Shown piece after piece: positions 41,600 to 49,761 of a stretch of DNA of 64,000 nt. Origin of the DNA: MB1-2 sp046566065 (lineage in GTDB: Bacteria > Actinomycetota > CADDZG01 > WHSQ01); the NCBI GenBank assembly GCA_046566065.1, contig JBKHXK010000001.1, positions 146,480 through 210,479 of the forward strand, written 5' to 3'. Position numbers and translations under genes: made by a program. Positions within the stretch are counted from its first letter, which is position 1. Each line of letters begins with the position of its first letter. Below the pieces are notes generated by a model. The model did not search any database, had not been told where the DNA came from, and worked only from the letters and a program-made list of their open reading frames with translations.

Positions 41600-43360
41600 G
41601 GGGTCTATCACGAAGTGGAGTTCGGGGCTCGGCGAGCGCGGGTGGTCGAGGTCGCCACCGAACCACGTCAGAGCGCGATAGGTGCCGGGCCTCGGCTCGG
41701 GGAGCAGGTAGTCGAACTCGTAACCACTTCTCGGCCCCAGCACGACGGGTTGCTTCACCAACAACGTGTAGGTGCCGTCGACGTTCAACCTCGACACGCG
41801 CACGACGACATCGTGGCCGGTATGCATGGGCCGGACCCCGCCCGAGAGGACCACGTTCGTCGTCGTCGACGGGAAGTGAGCGATACCGAGCGCGTCGACA
41901 GCGGCTCCCTGTGCCTGAAGCGTCACTTCCGGTCTCACCTTCACCCCGGCCATCGAACTGGTCGCCCCCCACGTCGCCGCGTCGCCGTCGTAGACGGCGA
42001 TCAGCTTGGTGTTCTTCCTCGGGGTGATCGTGAGCGAGAAGGTCCCATCGGCCGCGGTCGCGGTGGCGGGGCCGTCCGTCCACTCCGCGCCGGGGATCTT
42101 CATGTACGAACGGATCGAGCGGGCTGGCAACGGAGTGCCCTTCTGGTCCGTCAGCAACCCGTTGAAGGTGGCGCTCTCGCCGAAACCCACCACCGGTGCC
42201 GTGGGTTGCAGCGTCACCGAGGTGCTGAGCTTCCCGGCCCCCATGACGGCTTTCACATCCTTGCGGATCGCCGGCAATGCTCCGTAGACGAACCTGCCGG
42301 GGCAACTCGTATATCCCGCGTCTCGATGGCCGGCGATGCGGGGCAGTCTCTTGGTCGCGCCGGTCTCCGGGTTCCGGTACTTATGGACGCCTTGAGGATC
42401 GAGGTTGTGCCTGTCGGTTTCCCAAGCCAGCACCTCCGCCAAGGTCTTGCGGGCCGCGGGCGGCAGCTGTACCTCTTCGTAGTTGCCCATCAAGCTGAAG
42501 CCGATGCTGCCGGAGTTGTAGCCCGCTACGTGCGCGCCGGCGACGGCCCTTCCATCGCGGCTCTCGCTGTCGTGAATCTCGAAGGGCGCATAGTTGCGCG
42601 CCCAGCGTCCCTCGAAGAGCTGACCGTCGGGCGAGATCACGAAGTTGTAACCGATGTCGCACCAGCCCTGACGGACCGCGTGGTACCAGTAGATCGCGCG
42701 CATCGTCGCCTTCGGCCGTGTGTCGAAGTTCGCCCCGGCGGTGTGATGCACGAAGAGCTGCTGCACCTTGTAGAAGGAGCGTTGGCACCCGCCGCTCGTG
42801 CTCTTCAGCGACTCGTCGGCCCCCCATTCCGCGCGGGTGACGATGTTGGGAGCGTTCGCCGCGGCTTGCGCGACGGCGGGCACCTGTCGCTCGTAGCGGT
42901 CGCCGTCCAGGGTGTTCAGGTAGTCGAGGGTGACCGGGCCCATCTTCAGCCCCTTGCGCGCGACGCCCTGCCACACGATCCCCGCTATCCGATCGACCGC
43001 GATCACGGCGGAGAAATGCCGGTCTCCGCGCTCGGCGTCGTGCGCCTCGGTCGCCTCCTGCCACTCGCTGCGCTTCCCGCTCGCTTCCACGGTGCGGAAG
43101 CGCACCCCGGTCCCCTCGTCGCCCGTCCAGGAGAACGCGACGTGGGTGGCGGGGAACTCGAAGACGACCGACCGCGGTGCTCGCGCGGGGAGCCCCAGCG
43201 CCTTGGTCGCGGCCATCGTGCGGGGGAGAGAGATAGTGCGGGCGGGCGCCACCAGGGCCGGGACCAGGACGGCAGCCATCACGGCAACCACCACGACCAG
43301 CCTCAACCCGACGAACTTCGCCCGCTGCATAGAACGACCTAGGCTAGAACACAGACCCAT
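41597..43360 (-). CDS. Secreted N-acetylmuramoyl-L-alanine amidase (PGRP domain) with C-terminal beta domains
   Basis: A 587-residue exported protein. The signal peptide region is VGLRLVVVVAVMAAVLVPALVA. After an N-terminal beta-rich domain (SWTGDEGTGVRFRTVEASG) comes a PGRP/amidase_2 domain of about 190 residues starting VTRAEWGADES, with zinc ligands in VQQLFVHHTAGAN and RIAGHRDAGYTSCPG (His and Cys), so it should be catalytically active on peptidoglycan. Two Ig-like domains follow (SVTLQPTAPVVGFGESATFNG and VTLQAQGAAVDALG). I start at ATG 43360 because a GGGGGG lies about 9 bases before it; ATG 43330 is an alternative. Confidence 0.88.
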   Translation of the reverse strand: MGLCSSLGRSMQRAKFVGLRLVVVVAVMAAVLVPALVAPARTISLPRTMAATKALGLPARAPRSVVFEFPATHVAFSWTGDEGTGVRFRTVEASGKRSEWQEATEAHDAERGDRHFSAVIAVDRIAGIVWQGVARKGLKMGPVTLDYLNTLDGDRYERQVPAVAQAAANAPNIVTRAEWGADESLKSTSGGCQRSFYKVQQLFVHHTAGANFDTRPKATMRAIYWYHAVRQGWCDIGYNFVISPDGQLFEGRWARNYAPFEIHDSESRDGRAVAGAHVAGYNSGSIGFSLMGNYEEVQLPPAARKTLAEVLAWETDRHNLDPQGVHKYRNPETGATKRLPRIAGHRDAGYTSCPGRFVYGALPAIRKDVKAVMGAGKLSTSVTLQPTAPVVGFGESATFNGLLTDQKGTPLPARSIRSYMKIPGAEWTDGPATATAADGTFSLTITPRKNTKLIAVYDGDAATWGATSSMAGVKVRPEVTLQAQGAAVDALGIAHFPSTTTNVVLSGGVRPMHTGHDVVVRVSRLNVDGTYTLLVKQPVVLGPRSGYEFDYLLPEPRPGTYRALTWFGGDLDHPRSPSPELHFVIDP

Positions 43361-43441
43361 CCGGCGTAACCCCCCTTCCCCTACTCCAACGACGCCGCGG
43401 CCCCCCTGCTTGTTTCGGTGGGCCGAGCCGGAGGCGGGGAA

Positions 43442-43470
43442 CACTCTCCTCGGAGTGCTATAAGAGCGAC
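43442..43470 (+). promoter_or_regulatory. Palindromic operator plus TATAAG box before the RHH gene
   Basis: CACTC and GAGTG arms (43442-43446 and 43453-43457) are followed after one base by TATAAG (43459-43464), then 6 bases to the ATG. This spacing places the transcription start at or next to the start codon. The palindrome would occupy the -35 to -10 spacer. A near-identical module precedes the next gene. Confidence 0.65.
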
Positions 43471-43743
43471 ATGGCTAAAAGAGAGCCCGAGGGCCAGGTC
43501 ACGCTCAAGATCCCGCGGCCCCTCTACGCACAGCTGAAGCAGGTGATCGCGGGCTCCGGCTTCCACTCGGTCACCGAGTTCGCCGTCTACGTCCTCCGAG
43601 ACCTGGTCTCCCATCACGGGGCCTCGGGCAAGGGCCCGGTCGCTCCCGGACAGGAGGCTCCGGCGTCGATCGACGTCGACCCGCTCTCGCCGGACGAGAT
43701 CGATGCGATCCGCCAGCGGCTCCAGTCCCTGGGCTACCTCTAA
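43471..43743 (+). CDS. Ribbon-helix-helix DNA-binding protein
   Basis: A 90-residue protein. Residues 8-46 (GQVTLKIPRPLYAQLKQVIAGSGFHS, then VTEFAVYVLRDLV) have the beta-alpha-alpha pattern of RHH (CopG/Arc) dimers: an N-terminal strand with alternating polar residues, helix A, a Gly-containing turn, helix B. The C-terminal half (PLSPDEIDAIRQRLQSLGYL) could be a short effector or contact domain. The gene and its downstream neighbour share the same palindromic operator, so autoregulation plus control of the transporter is the simplest reading. The message looks leaderless. Confidence 0.85.
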   Translation: MAKREPEGQVTLKIPRPLYAQLKQVIAGSGFHSVTEFAVYVLRDLVSHHGASGKGPVAPGQEAPASIDVDPLSPDEIDAIRQRLQSLGYL

Positions 43744-43764
43744 GGCCTAGGCTCCAAGCCAGAC

Positions 43765-43796
43765 AACACTCCTCTAGGAGTGTTATAAGAGTGCGC
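43765..43796 (+). promoter_or_regulatory. Palindromic operator plus TATAAG box before the Na/Pi-type transporter
   Basis: ACACTCCT (43766-43773) and AGGAGTGT (43776-43783) form a perfect 8-bp inverted repeat with a 2-base spacer, extended by one A/T pair on the outside. TATAAG (43784-43789) overlaps its end and ATG follows 7 bases later. Same layout as the module at 43442, which argues for one regulator acting on both. Confidence 0.7.
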
Positions 43797-44918
43797 ATGG
43801 ACGAGCCCAGCACTAGCCAGACCGCCTCCGTCAAGGCCCGGCCCCCCTCTACGCCGGCCGCCAGGTTCGTGAACGCCCTCTGGTGGCTGTTGCGCTTCCT
43901 GCTCGCACTGTTCCTGTTCGTAGGGGCGCTGCAGATCATGAAGACCGGCGCCGCCAACCTGAGCGTGCTGAACGATCAGGGCTTCCTCGTTCGCAACGCC
44001 GCCTCGACCTTCGGCCTCGGTTGGCTCGGAGCGCTGTTCGTGCTGTCGGGCTCGCCCGTGGCGGCTTCGGCCCTCACGCTCGTGGCGGCCGGCTCGATCA
44101 GCGAGTTCCAGGGCTTCACGATGCTGACCGGTTCCCGCATCGGCGCGGCCTTCGTGGTGCTGCTGGTAGCGGTCATCTATGCCCTCAGGGGTGGAGAGGG
44201 AAAGCGCATGGCCCCGGTGTCGACCGCCGTGATGGCGCTGTCGGCCACCGCCCTGATCTACGCCCCGGGCGCGCTGCTCGCGAGCGTGCTCCTCGACTGG
44301 CAGCCCTTCCGGGACACGAACCTGCAGTTCCCGGCTCGGTTCACGGACCTGGTGGACCTCGTGTACGGCGGCCTGATCGAGATGATCGAGGCCTGGCCGG
44401 CCGTCGTTCTGTTCCTCGGCGGCCTCGCCATCCTGTTGGTGGCCTTCAAGCTGCTCGACACGGTGGTGCCGGATCTCGACGACCGAAGCATCGAGAGCAC
44501 GCGCCTCGGCTGGCTGAAGAAGAAGTGGCCGATGTTCGCCCTCGGCTGCCTCGTCGCCCTCATCGCGATGTCGGTCTCGGTCGCCCTGACCGTGCTGGTC
44601 CCTCTGGTCGCCAAGGGTTACGTGAAGAGAGAAGACATCCTTCCGTACATCATCGGCGCCAACATCACCACGCTCGGCGACACGTTGCTGGCCGCCTTCC
44701 TGCTCCACTCCCCGGCCGCGGTCCGCATCGTCCTGGCAGGCATCCTCGGCACCACCATCGTGAGCCTGATCCTGTTGGCCTTCTTCTACCCGCAGGTGCG
44801 CTCGGGCGTGTGGCGGTTCCAGAGGCAGATCGTGAAGAGCAAGTCTCGCCTCGCCGCCTTCACCGCGGCCCTCTTCGCTGTACCGCTCGCCATCATCGTG
44901 ACGGCCGGACTCGCCTAG
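43797..44918 (+). CDS. Na+/phosphate cotransporter-like membrane protein
   Basis: A 373-residue protein with eight or nine hydrophobic segments and an N-terminal ~20-residue polar stretch. Repeated motifs of the NptA/Na_Pi_cotrans family (PF02690) are visible as SISEFQGFTMLTGSRIGAAFVVLL and DILPYIIGANITTLGDTLLAAFLL. The family couples sodium to phosphate import. It is shorter than NptA-type proteins and lacks a PhoU-like tail. ATG 43797 lies 7 bases after TATAAG (leaderless); a GTG at 43791 is unlikely. It is probably repressed by the upstream RHH protein. Confidence 0.75.
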   Translation: MDEPSTSQTASVKARPPSTPAARFVNALWWLLRFLLALFLFVGALQIMKTGAANLSVLNDQGFLVRNAASTFGLGWLGALFVLSGSPVAASALTLVAAGSISEFQGFTMLTGSRIGAAFVVLLVAVIYALRGGEGKRMAPVSTAVMALSATALIYAPGALLASVLLDWQPFRDTNLQFPARFTDLVDLVYGGLIEMIEAWPAVVLFLGGLAILLVAFKLLDTVVPDLDDRSIESTRLGWLKKKWPMFALGCLVALIAMSVSVALTVLVPLVAKGYVKREDILPYIIGANITTLGDTLLAAFLLHSPAAVRIVLAGILGTTIVSLILLAFFYPQVRSGVWRFQRQIVKSKSRLAAFTAALFAVPLAIIVTAGLA

Positions 44919-44966
44919 TCACTCCCAGGGGTCGAAAGACCACTTTCCGTTACACTCCGGGCGTCT

Positions 44967-45722
44967 ATGGGCGGAAATGGAAATGGCTCCCACCTGGTCG
45001 AGATCGACCACGTCAAGAAGGCTTTCGGCCCGAACGTGGTCCTCGACGACGTCTCCCTGAACATCGCAGAGGGCGAGGCGATCGTGATCGCGGGCGTCTC
45101 CGGGTCCGGAAAGTCCACGATGCTCCGCTGCATCAACGGGCTGGAGACGATCGACTCGGGTGACATCCGGTTCCGGGGCGACTCGGTCGCCAAGGCCGGC
45201 AAGAAGATCTATGACCTTCGGTCCGAGATGGGGATGGTCTTCCAGTCCTTCAACCTGTTCCCCCACAAGACCGTTCTCCAGAACATCACGCTCGGCCCCG
45301 TGGAGGTCAAAGGCGTCGACGAGAAAGAGGCCAAGGAGCGGGCCATGAAGCTCCTGGAGCGCGTCGGGATCCCCGAGAAGAGCGAGGTCTACCCCGCGGA
45401 TCTCTCCGGCGGTCAGCAGCAGCGGGTCGCGATCGCCCGGGCGCTCGCGATGGAGCCGAAGCTCATGCTGTTCGACGAGCCGACCTCGGCGCTGGACCCG
45501 GAGATGATCCGAGAGGTCCTGGACGTGATGCGGGCTCTGGCGAAAGAAGGCATGACGATGATCGTCGTGACCCACGAGATGGGCTTCGCTCGGGAGGTCT
45601 GCGACCGGATCGTGTTCATCGACGAAGGCAAGGTCGTCGAGGACTCGCCACCGGAGGAGTTCTTCCAGAACGCCAAGAGCCAGCGGGCGAAGGATTTCGT
45701 AGACAAGATCCTGCACCACTGA
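44967..45722 (+). CDS. Polar amino-acid ABC transporter ATP-binding protein (GlnQ/HisP type)
   Basis: A 251-residue ABC ATPase. Walker A GVSGSGKSTMLRCINGLE, Q-loop MVFQSFNLFPHKTVLQNI, signature DLSGGQQQRVAIARALAME, Walker B LMLFDEPTSALDPE, H-loop VTHEMGFAREV. The MVFQSFNLFPH and signature variants are typical of the polar amino-acid uptake group. First gene of the five-gene transporter run 44967-49063 with its own binding proteins. Begins with a Gly/Asn-rich stretch of seven residues before the domain. Confidence 0.93.
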   Translation: MGGNGNGSHLVEIDHVKKAFGPNVVLDDVSLNIAEGEAIVIAGVSGSGKSTMLRCINGLETIDSGDIRFRGDSVAKAGKKIYDLRSEMGMVFQSFNLFPHKTVLQNITLGPVEVKGVDEKEAKERAMKLLERVGIPEKSEVYPADLSGGQQQRVAIARALAMEPKLMLFDEPTSALDPEMIREVLDVMRALAKEGMTMIVVTHEMGFAREVCDRIVFIDEGKVVEDSPPEEFFQNAKSQRAKDFVDKILHH

Positions 45723-45781
45723 GGGAAAAGGCAGCGGCAGCGTGGGGCTTCCACGAGGGGGGTCCCGAGAAAGGGGTGGAG

Positions 45782-46705
45782 ATGCGAAGCATGGAGAGAT
45801 GGAGATGGCTGATCGCCGTCATGGCACTGGTGGCGCTCACGGCGGTGGCTTGTGGGAACGACGCCGAGGAGACACCGGGTGGTGGTGGTGACGGCGGAGA
45901 GGCCGTAGAGGTAGAGGAGTTCCCCGCAGACACCACGATGGGCAAGATCCAGAAGAAGGGCGAGATCGTCGTCGGCACCAAGTTCGACGTCCCGCTGTTC
46001 GGTTTCAAGAACCCGCAGTCGGGTGAGGTCGAGGGCTTCGACCCGGACCTGGCGCAGATCATCGCCGACCGCCTCGGCGTCGAGCTCAAGCTCGAAGAGG
46101 CGATCTCGGACAACCGCATCCCGTTCCTGCAAGAGGGCACGGTCGACCTCGTCCTTTCGACGATGACGATCACCACCGACCGCGATGCGGAGATCGACTT
46201 CTCCCGCCCGTACTACATCGCCCACGGGCGGATCCTGACCGCGAAGGACTCCGGCATCGAGGGGGCCGAGGACACCGCGGGCAAGAAGGTCTGCACCGCT
46301 CTCGACTCGACCTACCAGACGACGGTCCTGCCGCGCGACATGCCCGACGCGGACCCGAAGATCGTCGACTCGTACTCCGAGTGCTTCGCGCTTCTGCAGA
46401 AGGGCCAGGTCGACGCGATGGTGACCGACGACGTCATCCTCGCCGGCTTCCTGCAGCAGGATGACAGCCTGCACATCGTCGGTGAGGAGCTCACCACCGA
46501 CCCGTACGGTGCCGGTGTGCAGGACAAGGACAAGGAGTTCGGCGATTTCGTCTCCGGCGTGATCGACGACATCCTGGCCGACGGCACCTGGCAGGAGCTC
46601 TACGACAAGTGGATCGGCAAGTACACGGGCCAGGAGGCCGAGGACCCGAGCGAGTTCACGCTCGAGGACGCACTCGAGATCTACCCCTGCTCGGAAACCT
46701 GCTAG
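45782..46705 (+). CDS. Amino-acid-binding lipoprotein of the ABC transporter
   Basis: A 307-residue solute-binding protein (family 3). Lipobox LTAVAC; the mature protein follows a short acidic Gly-rich linker. SBP_bac_3 landmarks: GEIVVGTKFDVPLFGFKNPQSGEVEGFDPDLAQIIADRLG, DLVLSTMTITTDRDAEIDFSRPYY and GKKVCTALDSTYQTTV. Four cysteines occur in the mature protein, two of them at the very end. Captures a polar amino acid, identity unknown. ATG 45782 has GAGAAAGGGG 5 bases upstream; GTG 45776 is possible. Confidence 0.93.
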   Translation: MRSMERWRWLIAVMALVALTAVACGNDAEETPGGGGDGGEAVEVEEFPADTTMGKIQKKGEIVVGTKFDVPLFGFKNPQSGEVEGFDPDLAQIIADRLGVELKLEEAISDNRIPFLQEGTVDLVLSTMTITTDRDAEIDFSRPYYIAHGRILTAKDSGIEGAEDTAGKKVCTALDSTYQTTVLPRDMPDADPKIVDSYSECFALLQKGQVDAMVTDDVILAGFLQQDDSLHIVGEELTTDPYGAGVQDKDKEFGDFVSGVIDDILADGTWQELYDKWIGKYTGQEAEDPSEFTLEDALEIYPCSETC

Positions 46706-46737
46706 CAGTTCCTCTTTCAAGAGAAGAGAGCTAAGAG

Positions 46738-47397
46738 ATGGGTGAATTCTGGGAGGTGTTCCAAGGACACCTCCCAGAATTCCGTTCTGGGTTCTTCATC
46801 ACGTGCCGCCTCGTTGCGATCTCGTTCGTCATCGCGATGGTGGTCGGCACCTTGGTCGCCGCTCTTCGGGTGGCTCCGGTCCGATGGCTGAACCGCATCG
46901 GCACGATCTACGTCGAGACCTTCCGCAACATCCCTCTTCTAGTTCTCGTCTTCATCTTCTTCTTCGGCTTCCCGAAGGAGCTCAACATCGGGCCCTGGCT
47001 CGCCGGGACCATGGCGTTGGGCCTCTACACGGCCGCCTACATCGCCGAGACGCTTCGATCGGGAGTGTTCGCGGTGGGCAAGGGGCAGATCGACGCGGCC
47101 CTCTCGCTCGGCTTCACCTATAGGGAGGTCCTGCAGAAGATCATCCTGCCGCAGTCGTTCCGGACGGTGATCCCGCCGCTCGGCAACCTGATCATCGCGA
47201 TGATCAAAAACTCGGCCATCCTGGGGGCCTCGGCCCTCGCGATCCCGGACCTGTTGAAAAGCGGTCGCATCGTCGCCGCCAACACCGCCAAGACGCACGA
47301 GGCGTTCTTCTGGGCCGCGGCCGGCTACCTCGTCCTGACGGTCACGGCGACGTTCATCGTTCGGTACCTCGAGAAGAGGTACGTGATCAAACGATGA
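46738..47397 (+). CDS. Amino-acid ABC transporter permease 1
   Basis: A 219-residue permease (HisM/GlnP type) with five hydrophobic segments and the EAA-like loop GQIDAALSLGFTYREVLQKIILPQSFRTVIPPLGN that contacts the ATPase. Codons 3-15 carry a perfect 16-bp inverted repeat and make the residue near-palindrome EFWEVFQGHLPEF. Other N-terminal features fit the family (ETFRNIPLLVLVFIFFFG). Overlaps permease 2 by 4 bases. Confidence 0.93.
   Translation: MGEFWEVFQGHLPEFRSGFFITCRLVAISFVIAMVVGTLVAALRVAPVRWLNRIGTIYVETFRNIPLLVLVFIFFFGFPKELNIGPWLAGTMALGLYTAAYIAETLRSGVFAVGKGQIDAALSLGFTYREVLQKIILPQSFRTVIPPLGNLIIAMIKNSAILGASALAIPDLLKSGRIVAANTAKTHEAFFWAAAGYLVLTVTATFIVRYLEKRYVIKR
46744..46782 (+). promoter_or_regulatory. 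Perfect 16-bp inverted repeat at the start of the permease 1 coding sequence
   Basis: GAATTCTGGGAGGTGT (46744-46759) and ACACCTCCCAGAATTC (46767-46782) flank a 7-base loop TCCAAGG, beginning three bases after the ATG. In RNA this is a very stable stem directly after the initiation codon. It lies 38 bases after the stop of the highly expressed-type binding-protein gene, so it may protect that message or reduce permease translation. It is coding, which constrains both arms. Confidence 0.9.
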
Positions 47398-48203
47398 TGG
47401 ATTACCTGTTCGCCCCGGATCGCTGGGAATGGCTCTTCCACGGGAGGAGCTTCCGCTTCCTGCTGGACGGGCTCATCATCAACATCGAGCTCGCGCTGAT
47501 CACGATGGCGCTGTCTCTAACGGTCGGGCTGCTCCTCGCGCTCGCCCGGATCGCCAAGAACCCGATCGTCAAAGGTCCGGCCGGTGTCTGGATCGACGTG
47601 TGGCGCAACCTTCCACTAATCTTCATCCTCCTGTACCTCGCATTGAGCATCCCAGGCGAGTGGAAGCAGGCGTACCAGGACGCGGCCCCCTCGTGGTTCC
47701 CGGAGGCGTTCCAGAACGGACGCATCCTCGCGGCGATCGCCGGGCTGACCCTGTACAACTCCGCGGTCATCGCAGAGATCATGCGAGCCGGCATCCAGTC
47801 CTTGGAGCGGGGGCAGGGAGAGGCGGCCGCAGCCCTGGGTCTGCCTTACTGGAAGTCGATGCGCTTGGTGATCCTTCCGCAAGGTCTGCGCCGCATGGTG
47901 CCCGCAACGGTCTCCCAGCTGATAACACTGAACAAGGACACGACGCTGATCAGCATCCTCTCGATCCAGGAGGTGATGCGTCATGGACGCATCCTCGGAA
48001 GTTGTCTGCCGTTCACCTGCGGCGTCGAGGTCCCGCTGCTGCAGGTCTTCCTGGTGGTGGGCACGATGTTCGCGCTGCTGAACTACGGCCTGTCCCGTCT
48101 ATCGAGGCGGCTCGAGATCAAGCAACGCGAGAAGACCGGCGTCGACGTCGAGAAGGTCACCGGCCTCGAGGACCAGGTCGCGCTCGAAAGCGATACGAAA
48201 TAG
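47394..48203 (+). CDS. Amino-acid ABC transporter permease 2
   Basis: A 269-residue permease (HisM/GlnP type) with the ATPase-contact loop GQGEAAAALGLPYWKSMRLVILPQGLRRMVPATVSQ and five hydrophobic segments. It carries an unusual insertion around EVPLLQVFLVV preceded by two Cys (GSCLPFTCG) near residue 204, and a 35-residue charged C-terminal tail. Pairs with permease 1 as the membrane heterodimer. ATG at 47394 overlaps the previous stop. Confidence 0.92.
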   Translation: MMDYLFAPDRWEWLFHGRSFRFLLDGLIINIELALITMALSLTVGLLLALARIAKNPIVKGPAGVWIDVWRNLPLIFILLYLALSIPGEWKQAYQDAAPSWFPEAFQNGRILAAIAGLTLYNSAVIAEIMRAGIQSLERGQGEAAAALGLPYWKSMRLVILPQGLRRMVPATVSQLITLNKDTTLISILSIQEVMRHGRILGSCLPFTCGVEVPLLQVFLVVGTMFALLNYGLSRLSRRLEIKQREKTGVDVEKVTGLEDQVALESDTK

Positions 48204-48208
48204 GCGAC

Positions 48209-49063
48209 ATGAGACGCGTCGTCCAAGTCGCTCTGGCTGCGACACTGTTCGCCCTCAGCGCATGCGTGCCCCCGGAGAAGGAGCTCGTGCTCGCGCGCGA
48301 CTACGAGATCGACACGGTCATGGGCGAGATCCAGGAGCGCGGGCACATCATCATCGGCATCGCCGAGGACGCCTACCCACTGGGCTACGTCGACCACAAC
48401 GATCAGGCTCAGGGATTCACGGTCGCGTTCGGACGGAAGATCGCCGACACACTCGGTGTGGAAGCTCGTTTCATCAGTGGACCCTCCGAGGAGCTGCTCG
48501 AGCTCCCGGAAGAGGGCCTCGCCGATGTCACCTTCCCCGCACTTTCGATCCGCGAGCAGCTGGTGCGCAAGTACGCCTTCACGGATCCCTACTTCATCTC
48601 GCACCAACGTCTCTTGACCACCGGCGAGCAACAGACGATCCAACAGCTGAGCGGGGCCGCCGTGTGCTCCCTCGCCTCCGAGGAGACGGGTGTAGCGCTG
48701 GACGAGCTCGACCCGACCATCGAGGTGATCGTGGCCGATCCCTTCAGGTGTCTGCGACTGCTCGATCGGGGAAAGGTGGTCGCCGTGACCGGTCCGGACT
48801 ACCTGCTCGCCGGCTTGAGGGACGGGGCCGGGCGGGAGACGTTCGTGACCGGCGACCAGCTGACGACCGAGGCTCTGGGGGCCGTGCTCGAACGCGGAGC
48901 GTCGGCGTGGGTGGAATTCGTGAATGGGGTCTTGTATCTGGCCGAGCAAGAGGGAGACTGGCAGCGTGCTTACAACGAAACCCTCCAAGAAGCCCTCGGC
49001 CCCCGCGAGCTTCCGACCATGACGCTCGAGGAAGCGGCCGCCCTCTTCCCGGCGGGTCTATAG
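48209..49063 (+). CDS. Second extracellular solute-binding-like lipoprotein
   Basis: A 284-residue protein with lipobox LSAC (Cys19). The fold landmarks of SBP_bac_3 are recognisable but eroded: MGEIQERGHIIIGIAEDAYPLGYVDHNDQAQGFTVAFGRKIADTLG, VTFPALSIREQLVRKYAFTDPYF. The TMTIT/R ligand-binding motif is absent. It starts 5 bases after permease 2 and 3 bases before the PAS gene, so it is in the same transcript as both. It may bind a different ligand or act as a sensor rather than feed transport. Confidence 0.82.
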   Translation: MRRVVQVALAATLFALSACVPPEKELVLARDYEIDTVMGEIQERGHIIIGIAEDAYPLGYVDHNDQAQGFTVAFGRKIADTLGVEARFISGPSEELLELPEEGLADVTFPALSIREQLVRKYAFTDPYFISHQRLLTTGEQQTIQQLSGAAVCSLASEETGVALDELDPTIEVIVADPFRCLRLLDRGKVVAVTGPDYLLAGLRDGAGRETFVTGDQLTTEALGAVLERGASAWVEFVNGVLYLAEQEGDWQRAYNETLQEALGPRELPTMTLEEAAALFPAGL

Positions 49064-49065
49064 CC

Positions 49066-49761
49066 GTGGCCGAGCACAGACACAAGCCCGAGGACTTCGG
49101 CATAGGTCGCCTGTTCAAAGACATACGGGATGCGATCATCGTCGGCAACGCGCGGAACGAGCGGATAGTGCTGTGGAACCCCTGCGCCGAGGCGGTCTTT
49201 GGGTACACCGAAGAAGAGGCCCTGCAACTGCGCCTGCACGACCTGGTGCCGGAGAACCTCCGGGAGGCCCACCGCAGGGGCCTCGCTCACTATCAGCTCA
49301 GCGCGGGCGGCGAGCTGATCGACAGCGGCACTCCGGTCGAGCTGCCGGGCGTGCACAAGGATGGCCACGAGGTCCCGATCGAGTTGACGCTGACCGCGAT
49401 CCCACAGACGAGCCCCGAGGGCGACAGGTTCGCACTGGCGATAGTCCGAGACGTGACCGAGCGCAAAGCTGCGGAGCTATCGCGACTGAAGTTGGAGCGT
49501 ATGCGTGTCAGCAAGCGTCAGGCCCTCGAGCTGAACGACGCCATCGTGCAGGGGCTCGCCGTGGCCAAGATGTTCCTCGAGAACGGCGATCCGGATCGCG
49601 GCCTGGCCGCCGTGACGAACACGCTCGAACGCGCGAAGCAGATCGTCAGCGAGTTGCTACGCGACATCAATCAGGCCGAGGGCTTCCAAGATGGCTCGCT
49701 GACCAGGGAGACCCCCGCGGAGGTCTCCCTAGAGAGCGACGACGCTACGGATCAGGGGTAA
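49066..49761 (+). CDS. PAS-domain protein with HisKA_3-like helices but Asn at the phospho-His position
   Basis: A 231-residue cytosolic protein. PAS domain residues about 12-125 (DAIIVGNARNERIVLWNPCAEAVFGYTEEEA, PEGDRFALAIVRDVTERK). Then a coiled helix and RQALELNDAIVQGLAVAKMFLENGD, which matches the ELHDxxxQ phosphoacceptor motif of HisKA_3 kinases except that His is Asn. A second helix (TLERAKQIVSELL) and a short acidic tail end the protein; there is no ATPase domain. GTG 49066 lies 3 bases after the binding-protein stop. A very similar helix module is at 63631. Confidence 0.82.
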   Translation: MAEHRHKPEDFGIGRLFKDIRDAIIVGNARNERIVLWNPCAEAVFGYTEEEALQLRLHDLVPENLREAHRRGLAHYQLSAGGELIDSGTPVELPGVHKDGHEVPIELTLTAIPQTSPEGDRFALAIVRDVTERKAAELSRLKLERMRVSKRQALELNDAIVQGLAVAKMFLENGDPDRGLAAVTNTLERAKQIVSELLRDINQAEGFQDGSLTRETPAEVSLESDDATDQG

